From the NCBI RefSeq assembly GCF_000010325.1, contig NC_009662.1, forward strand, positions 888,501 to 952,500: 64,000 nucleotides of DNA, given 5' to 3'. Position numbers and translations under genes: made by a program. Under the pieces are notes generated by a model. That model worked only from the letters and a program-made list of their open reading frames with translations. It made no database searches and was not told the DNA's origin. This document shows positions 9,187 through 19,071 of this stretch, piece after piece (the first letter of the stretch is position 1; each line of letters starts with the position of its first letter). The stretch comes from Nitratiruptor sp. SB155-2 (GTDB lineage: Bacteria > Campylobacterota > Campylobacteria > Campylobacterales > Nitratiruptoraceae).

Positions 9187-10011
9187 ATGAAAAAAACAGT
9201 TTTGGGTTTCATGGCTGCCAGCTCTTTGTTTGCGGGAAGCTTTGAATATGGACAAGGAGATTTCAAAATCAAATATAAACTATACAACCAACAGGCTTCT
9301 GTATCTACAGATATAAAAACCTATTCTTTGGTAGAACAACATAAGAATATTTTCGAGTCCACCTACTACTACAAATATAACATTAGTTGGATGAAACTGG
9401 ATCGTTTTACCACGCCTCAACAAAATATCAGACCCCCGTTCCCGACTATAGATATGCCATCCATTTCCCATGAATTGGAAGGATTAGATGCTTCTATTGG
9501 TATCGGTAAAGATCTCTATCATCACTCAGAACATGATTATATCGGTTTTGGAGTCGATGTTGGCCTCTCTGTCCCATATAGTGATTCTAATCAAAACAGT
9601 AATGGAAGTTTCGATCTCAAAGACTTCAAGATTGATATAACAACGTATAAAATAGGACCTCATATTACTTTTTCCAAATCTTTTCACGAAGTATTGAGCA
9701 TCTATGGCTCAGTAAATTACTGCTATCAGACGTTTCGTTTCAAAAGTGATGTCTTGACTTCATCGGTCGACGTAGATGGATACTCTTATGGTGTGGATTT
9801 GGGTCTTCGTTTCGATCTTTTGCACAAAAATTACGAGACTAAACTGTTGACTATTAAACCTAGATTTTTTGGCGTATTGGGATATCGCTATCAAAAATGG
9901 GACGTCGACGACATAACTGTCAAACTCTTGACATTTTCAGAACCTTTGCAATTTGAAGATATGAATTTTAGAAGCAGTTATTTTTATGGCGGTATTGGAT
10001 ACTCCTTCTGA
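9187..10011 (+). CDS. Outer-membrane beta-barrel protein of unknown function
   Basis: 274 residues with a clear signal peptide (MKKTVLGFMAASSLFAG) and alternating aromatic and polar strands throughout. It ends in YGGIGYSF, and a C-terminal Phe is typical of barrels folded by the Bam machinery. The ATG at 9187 follows AAAGGAG; the longer open frame from 9109 lies inside the M14 gene. It starts 16 bases after the M14 stop and so belongs to the same operon. It could release, take up or anchor whatever the ATP-grasp and M14 enzymes handle, but no family is recognised. Confidence 0.75.
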   Translation: MKKTVLGFMAASSLFAGSFEYGQGDFKIKYKLYNQQASVSTDIKTYSLVEQHKNIFESTYYYKYNISWMKLDRFTTPQQNIRPPFPTIDMPSISHELEGLDASIGIGKDLYHHSEHDYIGFGVDVGLSVPYSDSNQNSNGSFDLKDFKIDITTYKIGPHITFSKSFHEVLSIYGSVNYCYQTFRFKSDVLTSSVDVDGYSYGVDLGLRFDLLHKNYETKLLTIKPRFFGVLGYRYQKWDVDDITVKLLTFSEPLQFEDMNFRSSYFYGGIGYSF

Positions 10012-10071
10012 TTTACCTAATTCAAAAATAAATTTGGATAAAATCATAAGAAAAATGATTAAGGGAAGTAG

Positions 10072-12279
10072 ATGGAAAATATTGAGGAGATACTCAAAGC
10101 CCATAAATTGACGATGGAAGATTATGAACACATAAAAAAGATTTTGGGTCGAGAGCCAAACCTAGTTGAAATAGGTATCTTTAGTGCCATGTGGAGTGAA
10201 CACTGCTCCTACAAATCTTCGAAAAAATATCTCAAAGGTTTCCCTACCGAAGCGCCTTGGGTGATTCAAGGACCTGGAGAAAATGCCGGTGTCATCGATA
10301 TAGGCGATGGTATGGCTGCAGTTTTTAAGATGGAGAGCCATAACCATCCAAGTTTTATCGAACCCTATCAAGGAGCTGCGACTGGTGTTGGTGGGATTTT
10401 GCGAGATGTTTTTACGATGGGTGCCCGTCCAGTAGCAAACCTTAACGCTCTTCGATTTGGTGATGTGAAAAGAGAGGATGAAGTTGGGGCGCATCAAAGA
10501 TATCTTGTTCGAGGTGTTGTAGCTGGTATCGGTGGTTATGGCAACTGTGTGGGTGTTCCAACAATCGGTGGAGAAGTAAGTTTTGATGAGTGTTACAACG
10601 GCAACATTTTAGTCAATGCCTTTAGTCTTGGAATTTGTAAAAAAGATGAGATTTTTTACGGAAGAGCCGAAGGTGTTGGAAACCCTGTTATCTATGTTGG
10701 AAGCAAAACGGGACGTGACGGTCTTGGTGGTGCTGTTATGAGTAGCGATAGTTTTACAGAAGAGACAAAAAAGCTAAGACCTACTGTACAAGTCGGCGAT
10801 CCTTTTACGGAAAAACTGTTACTTGAAGCTTGTTTAGAACTTTTCAAAACGGATTATGTCGTTGGTATCCAGGATATGGGTGCCGCGGGGCTTACTTCAA
10901 GCAGCTTTGAGATGGCAGGGCGTGCTGGAAGTGGAATGAAAATGTACCTTGACAAAGTGCCGATGCGAGAAGAGGGGATGACGCCTTATGAGCTTATGCT
11001 CTCAGAATCGCAAGAGAGAATGCTTATATGTGCAAAAAAAGGTACTGAAGAAAAAGTTTTGGAAATTTTCAGGAAATGGGATCTGGATGCTGAAATCATT
11101 GGAGAAGTAACCGATACGGGTGTAATGGAACTCTACTGGCATGGTGAGAAAGTTGCAGAGGTACCGGTAGCACCAGTAAGTGAAGAAGCACCAGAATTGG
11201 ACCGTCCAACGAAAAGACCAGAATATCTCGCCTATATCAAAGAGACAAGTATCGATACTGTACCTCACGTAGAAGACCAGGAAGCTTTTGAGAAACTATT
11301 GGGAAGTCTTGAAGTGGTCAACAAAGCTTGGGTATATGAACAGTATGACTCTATGGTGCAAACCAATACTGTCAAACATCCAGGAACCCTCGATGCAAGT
11401 GTGATCCGTGTCAAAGAGAATGGCAAAGCGATTGCCATGAGCAGCAAATGTAATCCAAGATACTGCTATATCGATCCAAAAGGTGGAGCCGCGGCTGCAG
11501 TGATGGCGGCTGGGCGCAATGTAGCGATGAGTGGGGCGAGACCATTGGCTATCACGGACTGTCTCAACTACGGGAATCCTGAAAACCCAGAAGTGATGTG
11601 GCAGTTCGCCCAAGGAACGGAAGGAATCAAAGAGGCGTGTAGAGCGCTTAATACTCCAGTTGTCAGTGGAAACGTATCACTTTATAACGAAACAAACGGT
11701 GTAAGTGTCTATCCTACTCCAACTATAGCCATGGTAGGTCTCAATGATGATGCAAACAAGGTTGTGCCTTCATATTTTCAAGAGACAAACGATGTTGTGT
11801 ATATCATAGGGGATACGGAAAAAGAGTTCGGTGGAAGTTTGTACTTAAAAGAGCTTTTTGGAAAAGTGGCGGGAGAACTACCAAAAATAGATTATGAAAA
11901 AGAGCTCAGACTTTGGAACTTTGTGATAGAAGCCAATAATCGAGGACTCCTGAAAGCTGCCAAAGATGTAGGAGTAGGAGGCATCGCTATCGCGTTAGCC
12001 AAGATGGCTGCGTTGGGCAATAAAGGATTTTTGGGCAATTTTTGTTTCGAAGATAGTAGAGAAATTTTCAGCGAAACATTCAGTAGAGCGCTTGTAGAGA
12101 TCGATCCAAAAAACATGCACGCTCTTGAAGAGCTTGCAAATGAGATCGGTATCCATGCTACTCCTCTTGGAACAGTAGGTGGCAACAGATTCCAGCTCTG
12201 TGATATCGATATGGAGATGGAAAAACTCAAAGATATATACTTCAATACATTTAAAAGGGAGATCGAAAGGGATCTCTAA
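10072..12279 (+). CDS. purL: Phosphoribosylformylglycinamidine synthase subunit PurL
   Basis: 735 residues, the usual length of the small-type PurL that works with separate PurS and PurQ. It converts FGAR to FGAM with ATP and glutamine-derived ammonia in purine synthesis. Signatures are [16 protein letters not shown] near the N-terminus, [30 protein letters not shown] (ATP site), [13 protein letters not shown] and [10 protein letters not shown]. The start ATG follows AAGGGAAGT. PurS and PurQ are not in the window. No functional link to its neighbours is evident. Confidence 0.97.
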   Translation: MENIEEILKAHKLTMEDYEHIKKILGREPNLVEIGIFSAMWSEHCSYKSSKKYLKGFPTEAPWVIQGPGENAGVIDIGDGMAAVFKMESHNHPSFIEPYQGAATGVGGILRDVFTMGARPVANLNALRFGDVKREDEVGAHQRYLVRGVVAGIGGYGNCVGVPTIGGEVSFDECYNGNILVNAFSLGICKKDEIFYGRAEGVGNPVIYVGSKTGRDGLGGAVMSSDSFTEETKKLRPTVQVGDPFTEKLLLEACLELFKTDYVVGIQDMGAAGLTSSSFEMAGRAGSGMKMYLDKVPMREEGMTPYELMLSESQERMLICAKKGTEEKVLEIFRKWDLDAEIIGEVTDTGVMELYWHGEKVAEVPVAPVSEEAPELDRPTKRPEYLAYIKETSIDTVPHVEDQEAFEKLLGSLEVVNKAWVYEQYDSMVQTNTVKHPGTLDASVIRVKENGKAIAMSSKCNPRYCYIDPKGGAAAAVMAAGRNVAMSGARPLAITDCLNYGNPENPEVMWQFAQGTEGIKEACRALNTPVVSGNVSLYNETNGVSVYPTPTIAMVGLNDDANKVVPSYFQETNDVVYIIGDTEKEFGGSLYLKELFGKVAGELPKIDYEKELRLWNFVIEANNRGLLKAAKDVGVGGIAIALAKMAALGNKGFLGNFCFEDSREIFSETFSRALVEIDPKNMHALEELANEIGIHATPLGTVGGNRFQLCDIDMEMEKLKDIYFNTFKREIERDL

Positions 12280-12301
12280 AAAGATGCCGGCTTGGCCGGC
12301 A
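12278..12301 (-). terminator. Rho-independent terminator for the DUF389 gene
   Basis: A perfect 7-bp GC-rich stem (TGCCGGC at 12285-12291, GCCGGCA at 12295-12301) has a 3-base loop. Read on the minus strand it is followed by TCTTTTTAG, a good U-run. It sits between the convergent ends of purL and the DUF389 gene and may also slow transcription from the purL side. Confidence 0.75.
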
Positions 12302-12306
12302 AGACT

Positions 12307-14121
12307 TCATAACACTTGTTTGAATGAAACGATGAGTTTTTCTTCGGGAAATTTTTTCTTGATCTGATGCAGAATAGTTTCTTTTTCCTTTGTCTTCAAT
12401 TCTTTACTACTCAAAACCGATATAAAAAGAGTTGCCCCATTTTTATGATATTGAATAGTATCGAGTTGCAATGAGACATCTTTGAATTTTAAATATTTAA
12501 TCTGCTCATAAATTATTTCTTCTTTGAGGACCGTCTGCGTAGCGACATAGAGGGGAATAAAGATTGATGTTAAAAGCAAAACTTTGATTATGAGTGCAGC
12601 CGAAGCGTATCTTTTGGATGCGTAGCCTAGAAGATAGAACATTATCCCCGCTGCAAATACGATACCGATAATATTTGCAAGATAAAGTAAAAATGCTTTA
12701 TAAAATATATCCAAATTTCCCCATCCAAGACCAATACCAGCAACACACAGTGGTGGTACGAGTGCTACGGCTATGGCGACGCCAGCCAAACTCTCTCCAA
12801 CTTTGGAATTTGCATATCCATATGCTGCAGCTAGGCCAGCCAAAATGGCTACGCCAAGATCGAGAAGAGTAGGGTTCGTTCGAATAGACATCTGTTGCGT
12901 CATATGCTCTATAGGAAAGAGGCTTGTAAAGCCTAAAGCAAGTAGAAGAGCCAAAAGTGTGGAAATAGATACTGTTTTGAAACTGTTTTTCACAAGCGTT
13001 TCATCAAAACGAATAATTCCCATAGCCAGAGAGATGACTGGAGCCATAAGAGGAGCTAAGATCATCGCCCCTATGATTGTTGGTGAAGAGTTTTGGAAGA
13101 GGCCAAAAGTTGCCATCAAAACACTAATTAGAAGCAAAACAGTATATTCTATACTGATTTTTACATTCTCTCTGATTTTTTTAAAAAGATCTGCGAAAGC
13201 CTCTTCTGGGGATATCGGCAGAAAAGGTAATGTTCTTTTGGTATAAAAATTGATAAATTCTTCGTCTTTTGGAAGACGATCGAGTCTTATAGTCTCTTTC
13301 TCCACTTTGGGACATGGTTTTGTCCCTGAGACAATTTGAAGATTTGTAGGGACGCTTTTGATTATTACTCTATCGAAGATTACTGGAGCTTCATTGTCAC
13401 AAATAAGTGTCATCTCTTTGTCTGTCACTAGCGTAATTGTTTCTGTTATTATAGTTCCTATTCCTTTCGGAAGATATTTTTGATCTTTTTTTACAAGAAA
13501 ATAGCGTAATTTAATAGCCTCGATGATACTTGTAGGTGCATAGAGAATGGCAGCAACTTTTTTACATCCGGCTTGGATATTGGTAAAAAATGTTTCTCTT
13601 TTTTCTTTGAGATAATTTCCATTGCCGGCTTCGATCAATAGCGATGCGGTGACGATTTTTTGAGACTTTAGTTCTATATTTGTTTTAAAGAGTCTGATAT
13701 TGTAGAAGTTCTTTAAAAATGCGAGGAAAAGATTTCCACTTGTTATCCATTCTCTATCTCCTATGAGGGCTGACGAAAAGAGAAGCTTCTCGTTGCAGTA
13801 TGTAAAATAGTGCCGTTTCGTAGTAAATGAGAATAACTCTTCAAAAGACGAGGGAAGATCGAAACACTTTTGTGCTAATGGATTGGAGCCATGAGGGATG
13901 ATATAGAGAGTGAAATTCTTTGCTTTGGCATGATGGAGCCAAGATTTGATATCGTCATCTTTTGCAAAAAGAAAAATTGTTGAGGATGAAGGATAATCGA
14001 CGATTTTCTCGTGAAACACTTTTTTTATTGGATGTTTATGGAGATGCTCATATATAAGGAGCGAATACTGCTTTATAATGTGTGGTTCAATGTTTTTATC
14101 GTACAATAAATAGCAATGCAT
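12307..14121 (-). CDS. DUF389 membrane protein with diacylglycerol-kinase-like N-terminal region
   Basis: 604 residues. From about 335 to 515 it is a DUF389 membrane domain with about six hydrophobic segments and the family motif PTIIGAMILAPLMAPVISLA. The 330 residues before this are soluble and resemble a lipid-kinase or NAD-kinase-like fold. LYIIPHGSNPLAQ (about 72-84) sits where DAG kinases have P-x-G-T-x-N-D-x-A, and a beta-rich stretch ending in VIIKSVPTNLQIVSG looks like the second domain of that fold. The nucleotide-loop residues are changed, so activity is doubtful. A short periplasmic or cytoplasmic tail follows the membrane part. The role of DUF389 is unknown. The first domain is my inference; the second is clear. 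Confidence 0.78.
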   Translation of the reverse strand: MHCYLLYDKNIEPHIIKQYSLLIYEHLHKHPIKKVFHEKIVDYPSSSTIFLFAKDDDIKSWLHHAKAKNFTLYIIPHGSNPLAQKCFDLPSSFEELFSFTTKRHYFTYCNEKLLFSSALIGDREWITSGNLFLAFLKNFYNIRLFKTNIELKSQKIVTASLLIEAGNGNYLKEKRETFFTNIQAGCKKVAAILYAPTSIIEAIKLRYFLVKKDQKYLPKGIGTIITETITLVTDKEMTLICDNEAPVIFDRVIIKSVPTNLQIVSGTKPCPKVEKETIRLDRLPKDEEFINFYTKRTLPFLPISPEEAFADLFKKIRENVKISIEYTVLLLISVLMATFGLFQNSSPTIIGAMILAPLMAPVISLAMGIIRFDETLVKNSFKTVSISTLLALLLALGFTSLFPIEHMTQQMSIRTNPTLLDLGVAILAGLAAAYGYANSKVGESLAGVAIAVALVPPLCVAGIGLGWGNLDIFYKAFLLYLANIIGIVFAAGIMFYLLGYASKRYASAALIIKVLLLTSIFIPLYVATQTVLKEEIIYEQIKYLKFKDVSLQLDTIQYHKNGATLFISVLSSKELKTKEKETILHQIKKKFPEEKLIVSFKQVL

Positions 14122-14160
14122 ATGTCTTCTTTGTATTCATTATATAAAAAAGGTTTTTAA

Positions 14161-15114
14161 ATGAAAATAGCGATAATGGGAAGTGGTGGTGATGCTCCTG
14201 GGATGAATCCCGCGATAAAAAGGTTCGTGGAAGTTGCATATGAAATGGGACATGAGCCCTATTTTATTTTTGATGGTCTTGAAGGATTCATCGATGGAAA
14301 GATAAAAAAAGCTTACTATGAAGATGTTGCAGGTATTATCCATAGAGGAGGGGCAATTATTGGATCTTCGAGATCCAAAAGATGGTATGAAAAAGAGTAC
14401 AGGAAAAAAGCGTACGAAAATCTCAAAGAGTATGGTATCGATGCAATCATTGTGATGGGAGGAGATGGGAGTTTTCGAGCTTTAGAGGTTTTTAAAAATG
14501 AATTTTCTATCAATTTTGCAGGCATTCCAACCACTATAGACAATGATATATTTGGAACGGATCTGTGTCTTGGAGTTGATACCGCTTTTAATGTCATACG
14601 AGACGCGATCGATAAGATTAGAGACACAGCTTCCACTTTTGCCCGAGCTTTTGTTATTGAAACGATGGGCAGAGAGTGTGGATACCTTGCAGCCGTGAGT
14701 GCCATTACAAGTGGAGCGGAGGTATGCGTTATACCAGAAGTTGATTTCAATAAACCTCTTGCAACGAAAATCTTAAAAAAAGAGCTCAAAGAGGGAAGAC
14801 GATATATACTTTCTATAGTTGCAGAAGGAACGAAAAGAACATCCGAAATCGCACAATGGCTGGAAAACGATATAGGTATGGAGACAAGAGTTACCATTTT
14901 GGGTCATATCCAACGAGGCGGTAATCCGACTGTACAGGATAGATTGCTGGGTTTTGGTTTTACTTTAAAAGCGCTGGAGACATTGAATGCAGGTGATGAA
15001 GGAAAAATTGTGGTATATAGAGATGGAGAATTTGGAGTTGAGAGTTTAGAAGATGCTCTCAAACCTTATACGATCGATCCACAAATTCTTTCTATGCTTC
15101 ATTTTCTGGATTGA
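14161..15114 (+). CDS. pfkA: 6-phosphofructokinase
   Basis: 317 residues, standard bacterial PfkA length. It phosphorylates fructose 6-phosphate at C1, committing carbon to glycolysis. Visible are GGDAPGMN (9-16), MGGDGSF (about 99-105), PTTIDNDIFGTD with the catalytic Asp about 127, MGRECGYLA and GHIQRGGNP. Gly after GGD and no Lys before TIDND argue for ATP, not pyrophosphate, as donor; Thr in place of the usual Gly at 124 is slightly unusual. AAAGG precedes the start. It is the only glycolysis-specific enzyme in the window outside the minus-strand carbon cluster, and its 3' end overlaps the convergent kinase gene by 16 bases. Confidence 0.95.
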   Translation: MKIAIMGSGGDAPGMNPAIKRFVEVAYEMGHEPYFIFDGLEGFIDGKIKKAYYEDVAGIIHRGGAIIGSSRSKRWYEKEYRKKAYENLKEYGIDAIIVMGGDGSFRALEVFKNEFSINFAGIPTTIDNDIFGTDLCLGVDTAFNVIRDAIDKIRDTASTFARAFVIETMGRECGYLAAVSAITSGAEVCVIPEVDFNKPLATKILKKELKEGRRYILSIVAEGTKRTSEIAQWLENDIGMETRVTILGHIQRGGNPTVQDRLLGFGFTLKALETLNAGDEGKIVVYRDGEFGVESLEDALKPYTIDPQILSMLHFLD

Positions 15115-16247
15115 TTAAAAACGACAGTAAACGTCGTTTTTTCCTCGTTTGATTCGACACTGATCGAAAATTTATATTTTTGACAGATACGCTGTACTAT
15201 GTGCAGTCCAATTCCATATCCTCCTTGGTCGCTTTCTGCTCTCTGATAGCGCTCAAAAATTGTTTTAAGCTTTTCGTTTGGGATCGGTTTTGACCTATTG
15301 ATAATACTCAAGCGACACTTATGAAGAACTATTTTGATTTCAGAGTTTTTAAATGCGTACTTTATCGCATTATCTATAAGGTTTTTTATGAGGAGTCTTA
15401 TTTCATCTGGGTCAGCTTCAATGATACATGGTTCAATCTCTAGTGAAAAGCTTAGACCTTTTTGATCGATCAAAACATCAAAAAAACGGAGAATATCTTC
15501 AATGATGGATGCTGTATCGATCGGCTGAAGATGATTTTTTCTTTTTTTTGCAAGTGTTGCATAGGTTAAGTCTTGATGAATACTGCTTAAGAGTCTCGCA
15601 CTCATAATGATAATATCCAGATATTTGGGATTGTTTGTTTTTTTGAGTTTTTGGGTAGCCAAAAGAAGCGTTGTGACTGGAGTGTTGAGTTCATGAGTGC
15701 TATCTTTTATAAATCTGTCAAGGTTTTCAAGATTTTCTCGCATGGGTTGAAGGAAGAGTCTTCCAAGATACCAACCAATGCCAAGGAAAAAAAGAAAATA
15801 GAGCAGACTCAACAATACAATATTTTTTAGTATTTTTTGGTATTTCGCACTTATACCACACTCTTTGACGATGATATACTCTATGCCAAGATGTCCCTTG
15901 GCACTTTTATCTATATAATAGATGCAATCATCATTTTGATATATAGAGTGTTCAAGTGGTATCTCCTCTTTAAAATCTCCATTGATAAATTTCTTATTTT
16001 TGTCCAGTAATAAAAAATCGATATTTTGAGGGATTGTAAAAGTTTTCCCTTGCATTTGTGCATCGATAGCATTTGAAGCTATTGTAAAAGCTTCTCTTTG
16101 TAGTTTTGTGACAATTTTATCTTTTAAAGACTCTTTCTTTATATTGTATTGTAGATAAGCAAAAGAGATAATAACTAGACCTACGGCAATGATATAGATT
16201 AAAAAAAATCGAAAAAGTGCTTTTCGTTCAGAGCGGCTCAAACTCAT
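15099..16247 (-). CDS. Membrane sensor histidine kinase (copper/heavy-metal type two-component system)
   Basis: 382 residues: membrane segment about 12-33, periplasmic sensor about 34-138, second membrane segment about 142-166, then a dimerisation domain with the phospho-acceptor H185 in STHELNTP. The ATPase domain follows, with N-box LIKNLIDNAIKYA and G-box GGYGIGLHIVQ. The G1 box is weak, with no clear D-x-G. It overlaps the response regulator by 20 bases and is last in the SHOCT/CopB ATPase operon. That placement and the shared promoter motif of the copper genes suggest it senses periplasmic copper or silver, as CusS does; the ligand is inferred. Confidence 0.88.
   Translation of the reverse strand: MSLSRSERKALFRFFLIYIIAVGLVIISFAYLQYNIKKESLKDKIVTKLQREAFTIASNAIDAQMQGKTFTIPQNIDFLLLDKNKKFINGDFKEEIPLEHSIYQNDDCIYYIDKSAKGHLGIEYIIVKECGISAKYQKILKNIVLLSLLYFLFFLGIGWYLGRLFLQPMRENLENLDRFIKDSTHELNTPVTTLLLATQKLKKTNNPKYLDIIIMSARLLSSIHQDLTYATLAKKRKNHLQPIDTASIIEDILRFFDVLIDQKGLSFSLEIEPCIIEADPDEIRLLIKNLIDNAIKYAFKNSEIKIVLHKCRLSIINRSKPIPNEKLKTIFERYQRAESDQGGYGIGLHIVQRICQKYKFSISVESNEEKTTFTVVFNQSRK
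15117..15141 (+). terminator. Terminator of pfkA
   Basis: AAAAACGAC at 15117-15125 pairs perfectly with GTCGTTTTT at 15133-15141 around a 7-base loop, and the T-run continues to 15142. It starts two bases after the pfkA stop and lies inside the 3' end of the convergent histidine kinase gene. Confidence 0.7.
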
Positions 16248-16872
16248 AGCCGCTTCCTCGAATCGTTTTTATATTTGGAAAAATTTTACGCAACGTTTTG
16301 ATGTAGCTTCGAATAGTCGCTTCGCTGGGAACATCATCGAAGTCCCAAATGTTTTGGATGAGATCCTCTTTCGTGACTACTCTATGTGTATAGAGATAGT
16401 GTAGGATTTCACTTGCTTTTGGGGTGAGCTGAATCGTTTCGCCATCTTTGTCGTTGACTAGAAGATGTCTTACAGGATCGAAGAGAAAATCACCGATCTT
16501 TATCTTTTCTTCCAAGCCATAAATACGTTTTACATGTTCGATTCTAGCATCGAGTTCTTCAAATTCGAAAGGCTTTTTGATGTAATCATCACAACCAAGA
16601 TCAAAACCTTTTTTGACATCCGATGAGCTGTCGTTTGAGGTGATGAAAATGACTGGTGTCGTATTACGATCCTTTCGTAAAATTTTGAGCAGCTCATCGC
16701 CTTTGAGTCCAGGGACATTGATGTCAAGGAGTGCTAGGTCTACTCTGTTTTCATACAGATACTCCAAAGCATCCTCACCATTGTCAAAAATGACAGTTTC
16801 ATAATTTTCACTCAGGTGTTCGACCATTAACTCTCTAAGCAGAGTATCATCTTCCAAAAGCAGTATTTTCAT
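16228..16872 (-). CDS. OmpR-family response regulator, probably copper-responsive
   Basis: 214 residues: receiver domain about 1-115 with acidic pocket LLLEDD, phosphorylated D50 in ALLDINVPG and conserved Lys in IKKPFEF. A winged-helix DNA-binding domain follows (about 122-214; [24 protein letters not shown]). Its start overlaps the end of the CopB ATPase fragment by 26 bases and its end overlaps the kinase, so all are one transcript. It is the best candidate for binding the 11-bp-spaced TTMCACA repeats found upstream of both minus-strand copper operons, but that pairing is inferred. Confidence 0.9.
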   Translation of the reverse strand: MKILLLEDDTLLRELMVEHLSENYETVIFDNGEDALEYLYENRVDLALLDINVPGLKGDELLKILRKDRNTTPVIFITSNDSSSDVKKGFDLGCDDYIKKPFEFEELDARIEHVKRIYGLEEKIKIGDFLFDPVRHLLVNDKDGETIQLTPKASEILHYLYTHRVVTKEDLIQNIWDFDDVPSEATIRSYIKTLRKIFPNIKTIRGSGYEFEPL

Positions 16873-18804
16873 CGAATCGAAACCTTTTTAAAAATTGGGC
16901 ATTGATTGCGACTATGACAGTACTTAAAGACATCATCAAAGCACCAATCTCAGGTGTTATAGCAACACCTACGCCTCTTGCAACACCGGCTGCCAAAGGG
17001 ATTGCAAATATGTTATACCCGCTTGCCCACCATAAATTTTGAACAATTTTGGAATATGTCGTATAAGAGAGTGCGATTGCCTTTGCTATGTCAAATATCG
17101 AGTTCTTTGTCAAAATGATATCCGCACTTTGAGCGGCAATATCGGTCCCAGCACCTATGGCAATCCCGACGTTTGCGCTCAGTAAAGAAGGAGCATCATT
17201 GATCCCATCGCCGACCATGGCAACCCTCTTTCCACTCTTTTTCAATTGTTCTATTATAGCTACTTTTTGATCTGGTAGCAGATGAGCAAAATATCGTTTC
17301 ATCTGGAGTTCATCTGCAACAGTTTTGCCGTTATTTCGTTATCTCCTGTGAGCATGACTGTTTCTATGTGCATTGAATGTAAAAGTGCAATAGCTTTTTT
17401 CGTTTCCGTACGAATTGTATCCATTAAAAGGATATATCCTAGAATCTCTTTTCCCACACCCACCCATACTTTAGTCCCGACCTCATCTCTGTTTTGTTTT
17501 GGAAGCTCAAATCCTTGGTCAATCAAAGCTGTATCGTTTCCTATGACAACTTTTACTCCTTCAATGAGACCCATTGCTCCTTTTCCAGGAATTATTTTAA
17601 ATCTATCTACCGATAAAAGTGGCAGTTTGGCTTTTTTGGCCTCTTCTACAATTGCTTTTGCGATGGAATGCTCAGAGAGTTTTTCCAAAGAGGCGGCAAA
17701 ACCAAGAAGTTTTTTGGGATCATTTGAAACGATATTTTTGACTTTTAATTTTCCCTCCGTTAATGTACCGGTTTTATCGAAACATATCGTGTCTATTTTT
17801 CTTAAATTTTCGAAGGCTTCCCGGTTGCGTATCAAAATACCAAAATGAGCCGCCTTTGTTGTTGATATCGCTGCTACAAGAGGTACTGCAAGACCCAGTG
17901 CATGGGGACAGGCAATGATGAGAACGGTAACACTCATTAACAGTGCTTCATTGGCACCGAGTATCGGCATCCAATATATAAAAGTCGATCCTCCTGCAAA
18001 AAGAGCAATAAAAAAGAGCCATTTTGCTGCTTTGTTTGCAGTATCTTGCAGCTTGGATCGACTCATTTGTGCTTCTTTTACTAGATTGATAACTTGGTAT
18101 AAGTAGCTCTCGCCACCTGGTTTTTGGACAATGATTTTGAGACTGCTATCAAGATTTGTACTGCCCATATAGACACTATCGTTTTTTCGTTTTGAGACAG
18201 GCTTGGATTCTCCGCTTAAAAAGGATTCATTCACGAGTGCCTCGCCTTCTAAAACAGTTCCATCAATAGGAATCTTTTCGCCCGGTTTTACAAGAATGAT
18301 ATCTCCTGGGTTTAGCTGCTCGATACTGATATCTTTCATTTTGTTATCCTGTACCAGATGTGCATTTTTGGGAATCAACTGTACAAGACTTTGCAGTGCC
18401 TGTGAAGCACCTGCAACACTCTTCGATTCCATATAGTGTCCAATGAGCATGATATCGATCAGTGTCGCCAACTCCCAGAAAAACTCTTTTGCGTTTTCAA
18501 GAAAAAGAGCATATGTAGAGTAGATGTACGCTACGCTTATAGCCATAGCTATAAGGGTCATCATTCCAGGATTTTTTTGTTTTATTTCATGGAGTGATCC
18601 CAAAAGAAATGGTTTGCCTCCATAAAAATAGATGATAGAACTTAGGATAAAAATTATCTGTTTTCTAAATGGAATATCCAATCTAAAGCCAAACCAGTCC
18701 CAAATCATTGGTGAGAGCAGAAGTACCGGTATTGTTAGAATTAGCGATACGATAAAACGTTTTTTATAATCTTCGAGGTGATGGGTATGGTTACTATGTT
18801 GCAT
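16847..18804 (-). pseudogene. copB: CopB-type P1B heavy-metal ATPase, split by a one-base deletion
   Basis: A copper/silver exporting P-type ATPase in two frames. The first runs from 18804 (ATG, AAAGGA upstream) to a TGA at 17299. It carries a short His-rich N-terminus (QHSNHTHH), TGES region, membrane motif ACPHALG, DKTGTLTEG and TGDNEIT. The second runs from 17302 to 16847 with [14 protein letters not shown] and the last membrane helices. CPH plus a His-rich tail marks the P1B-3 (CopB) subgroup. Adding one A to the run at 17323-17326 joins them into one 652-residue protein reading [16 protein letters not shown], the normal family sequence. The TGA and the downstream ATG overlap, so coupled translation of two halves is possible. 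Could be decay, sequencing error or, less likely, frameshifting. Confidence 0.85.
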
Positions 18805-18998
18805 CAGTTATCCTTTAAAGTTTTCAGTGCCTCTTCATACTCCTCTTTGCTAATTTCTCCTTTTGCAAAACGCTCATCAAGAATCGATTTTGGATCTTTC
18901 TTGTCAGAGTTTCTCGTGACAAAGTACAGAACAATAGCAAGCAGTATCACAATATAAATCCATCCAAATCCCATGAAATGACCTTGCATCCAATACAT
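18804..18998 (-). CDS. Small membrane protein with SHOCT domain
   Basis: 64 residues: Met-rich N-terminus (MYWMQGHFMGFG), one membrane segment (about 12-28), and a SHOCT motif (LDERFAKGEISKEEYEEAL), which is common in small proteins beside copper transporters. I place the start at the ATG at 18998 because AAAAAAAGGAG lies at ideal distance; the upstream in-frame extension has none. Its TGA overlaps the ATG of the ATPase (TGATG). First gene of the operon with the ATPase and two-component system. The Met residues may bind Cu(I), but this is inference. Confidence 0.82.
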   Translation of the reverse strand: MYWMQGHFMGFGWIYIVILLAIVLYFVTRNSDKKDPKSILDERFAKGEISKEEYEEALKTLKDN

Positions 18999-19017
18999 AT
19001 TGACTCCTTTTTTTCTT

Positions 19018-19051
19018 ATTGTAGGCAAAAGGGTGTGGAAATATTGTGTAA
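19018..19051 (-). promoter_or_regulatory. Promoter with response-regulator direct repeat, SHOCT/CopB operon
   Basis: On the minus strand TTACACA (19051-19045) and TTCCACA (19040-19034) are repeated with an 11-bp step. Exactly 17 bases from the start of the second copy comes the -10 box TACAAT (19023-19018). The layout matches the promoter of the Cus operon at 24664-24697. Direct repeats one helical turn apart beside a -10 box without a -35 are typical of activation by an OmpR-family regulator. Confidence 0.6.
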
Positions 19052-19053
19052 AG

Positions 19054-19071
19054 TAAGGGGAGATCCCCTTA
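19054..19071 (-). terminator. Hairpin at the end of the Cus operon
   Basis: TAAGGGG at 19054-19060 pairs with CCCCTTA at 19065-19071, loop of four; the stop of the RND gene is inside the stem. The minus-strand continuation has only short T stretches, so it is a weak terminator at best. Confidence 0.4.

Noticed and set aside
12285-12301. GC-rich inverted repeat as an operator
   Set aside because: It lies between convergent gene ends and is followed by a U-run on the minus strand, so it is a terminator.
17299-17330. Programmed -1 frameshift in the CopB ATPase, as known in E. coli copA
   Set aside because: There is only a four-A run without a canonical slip heptamer, and the place differs from that of copA, where the shift makes a metal-binding fragment. 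Deletion or sequence error is simpler.
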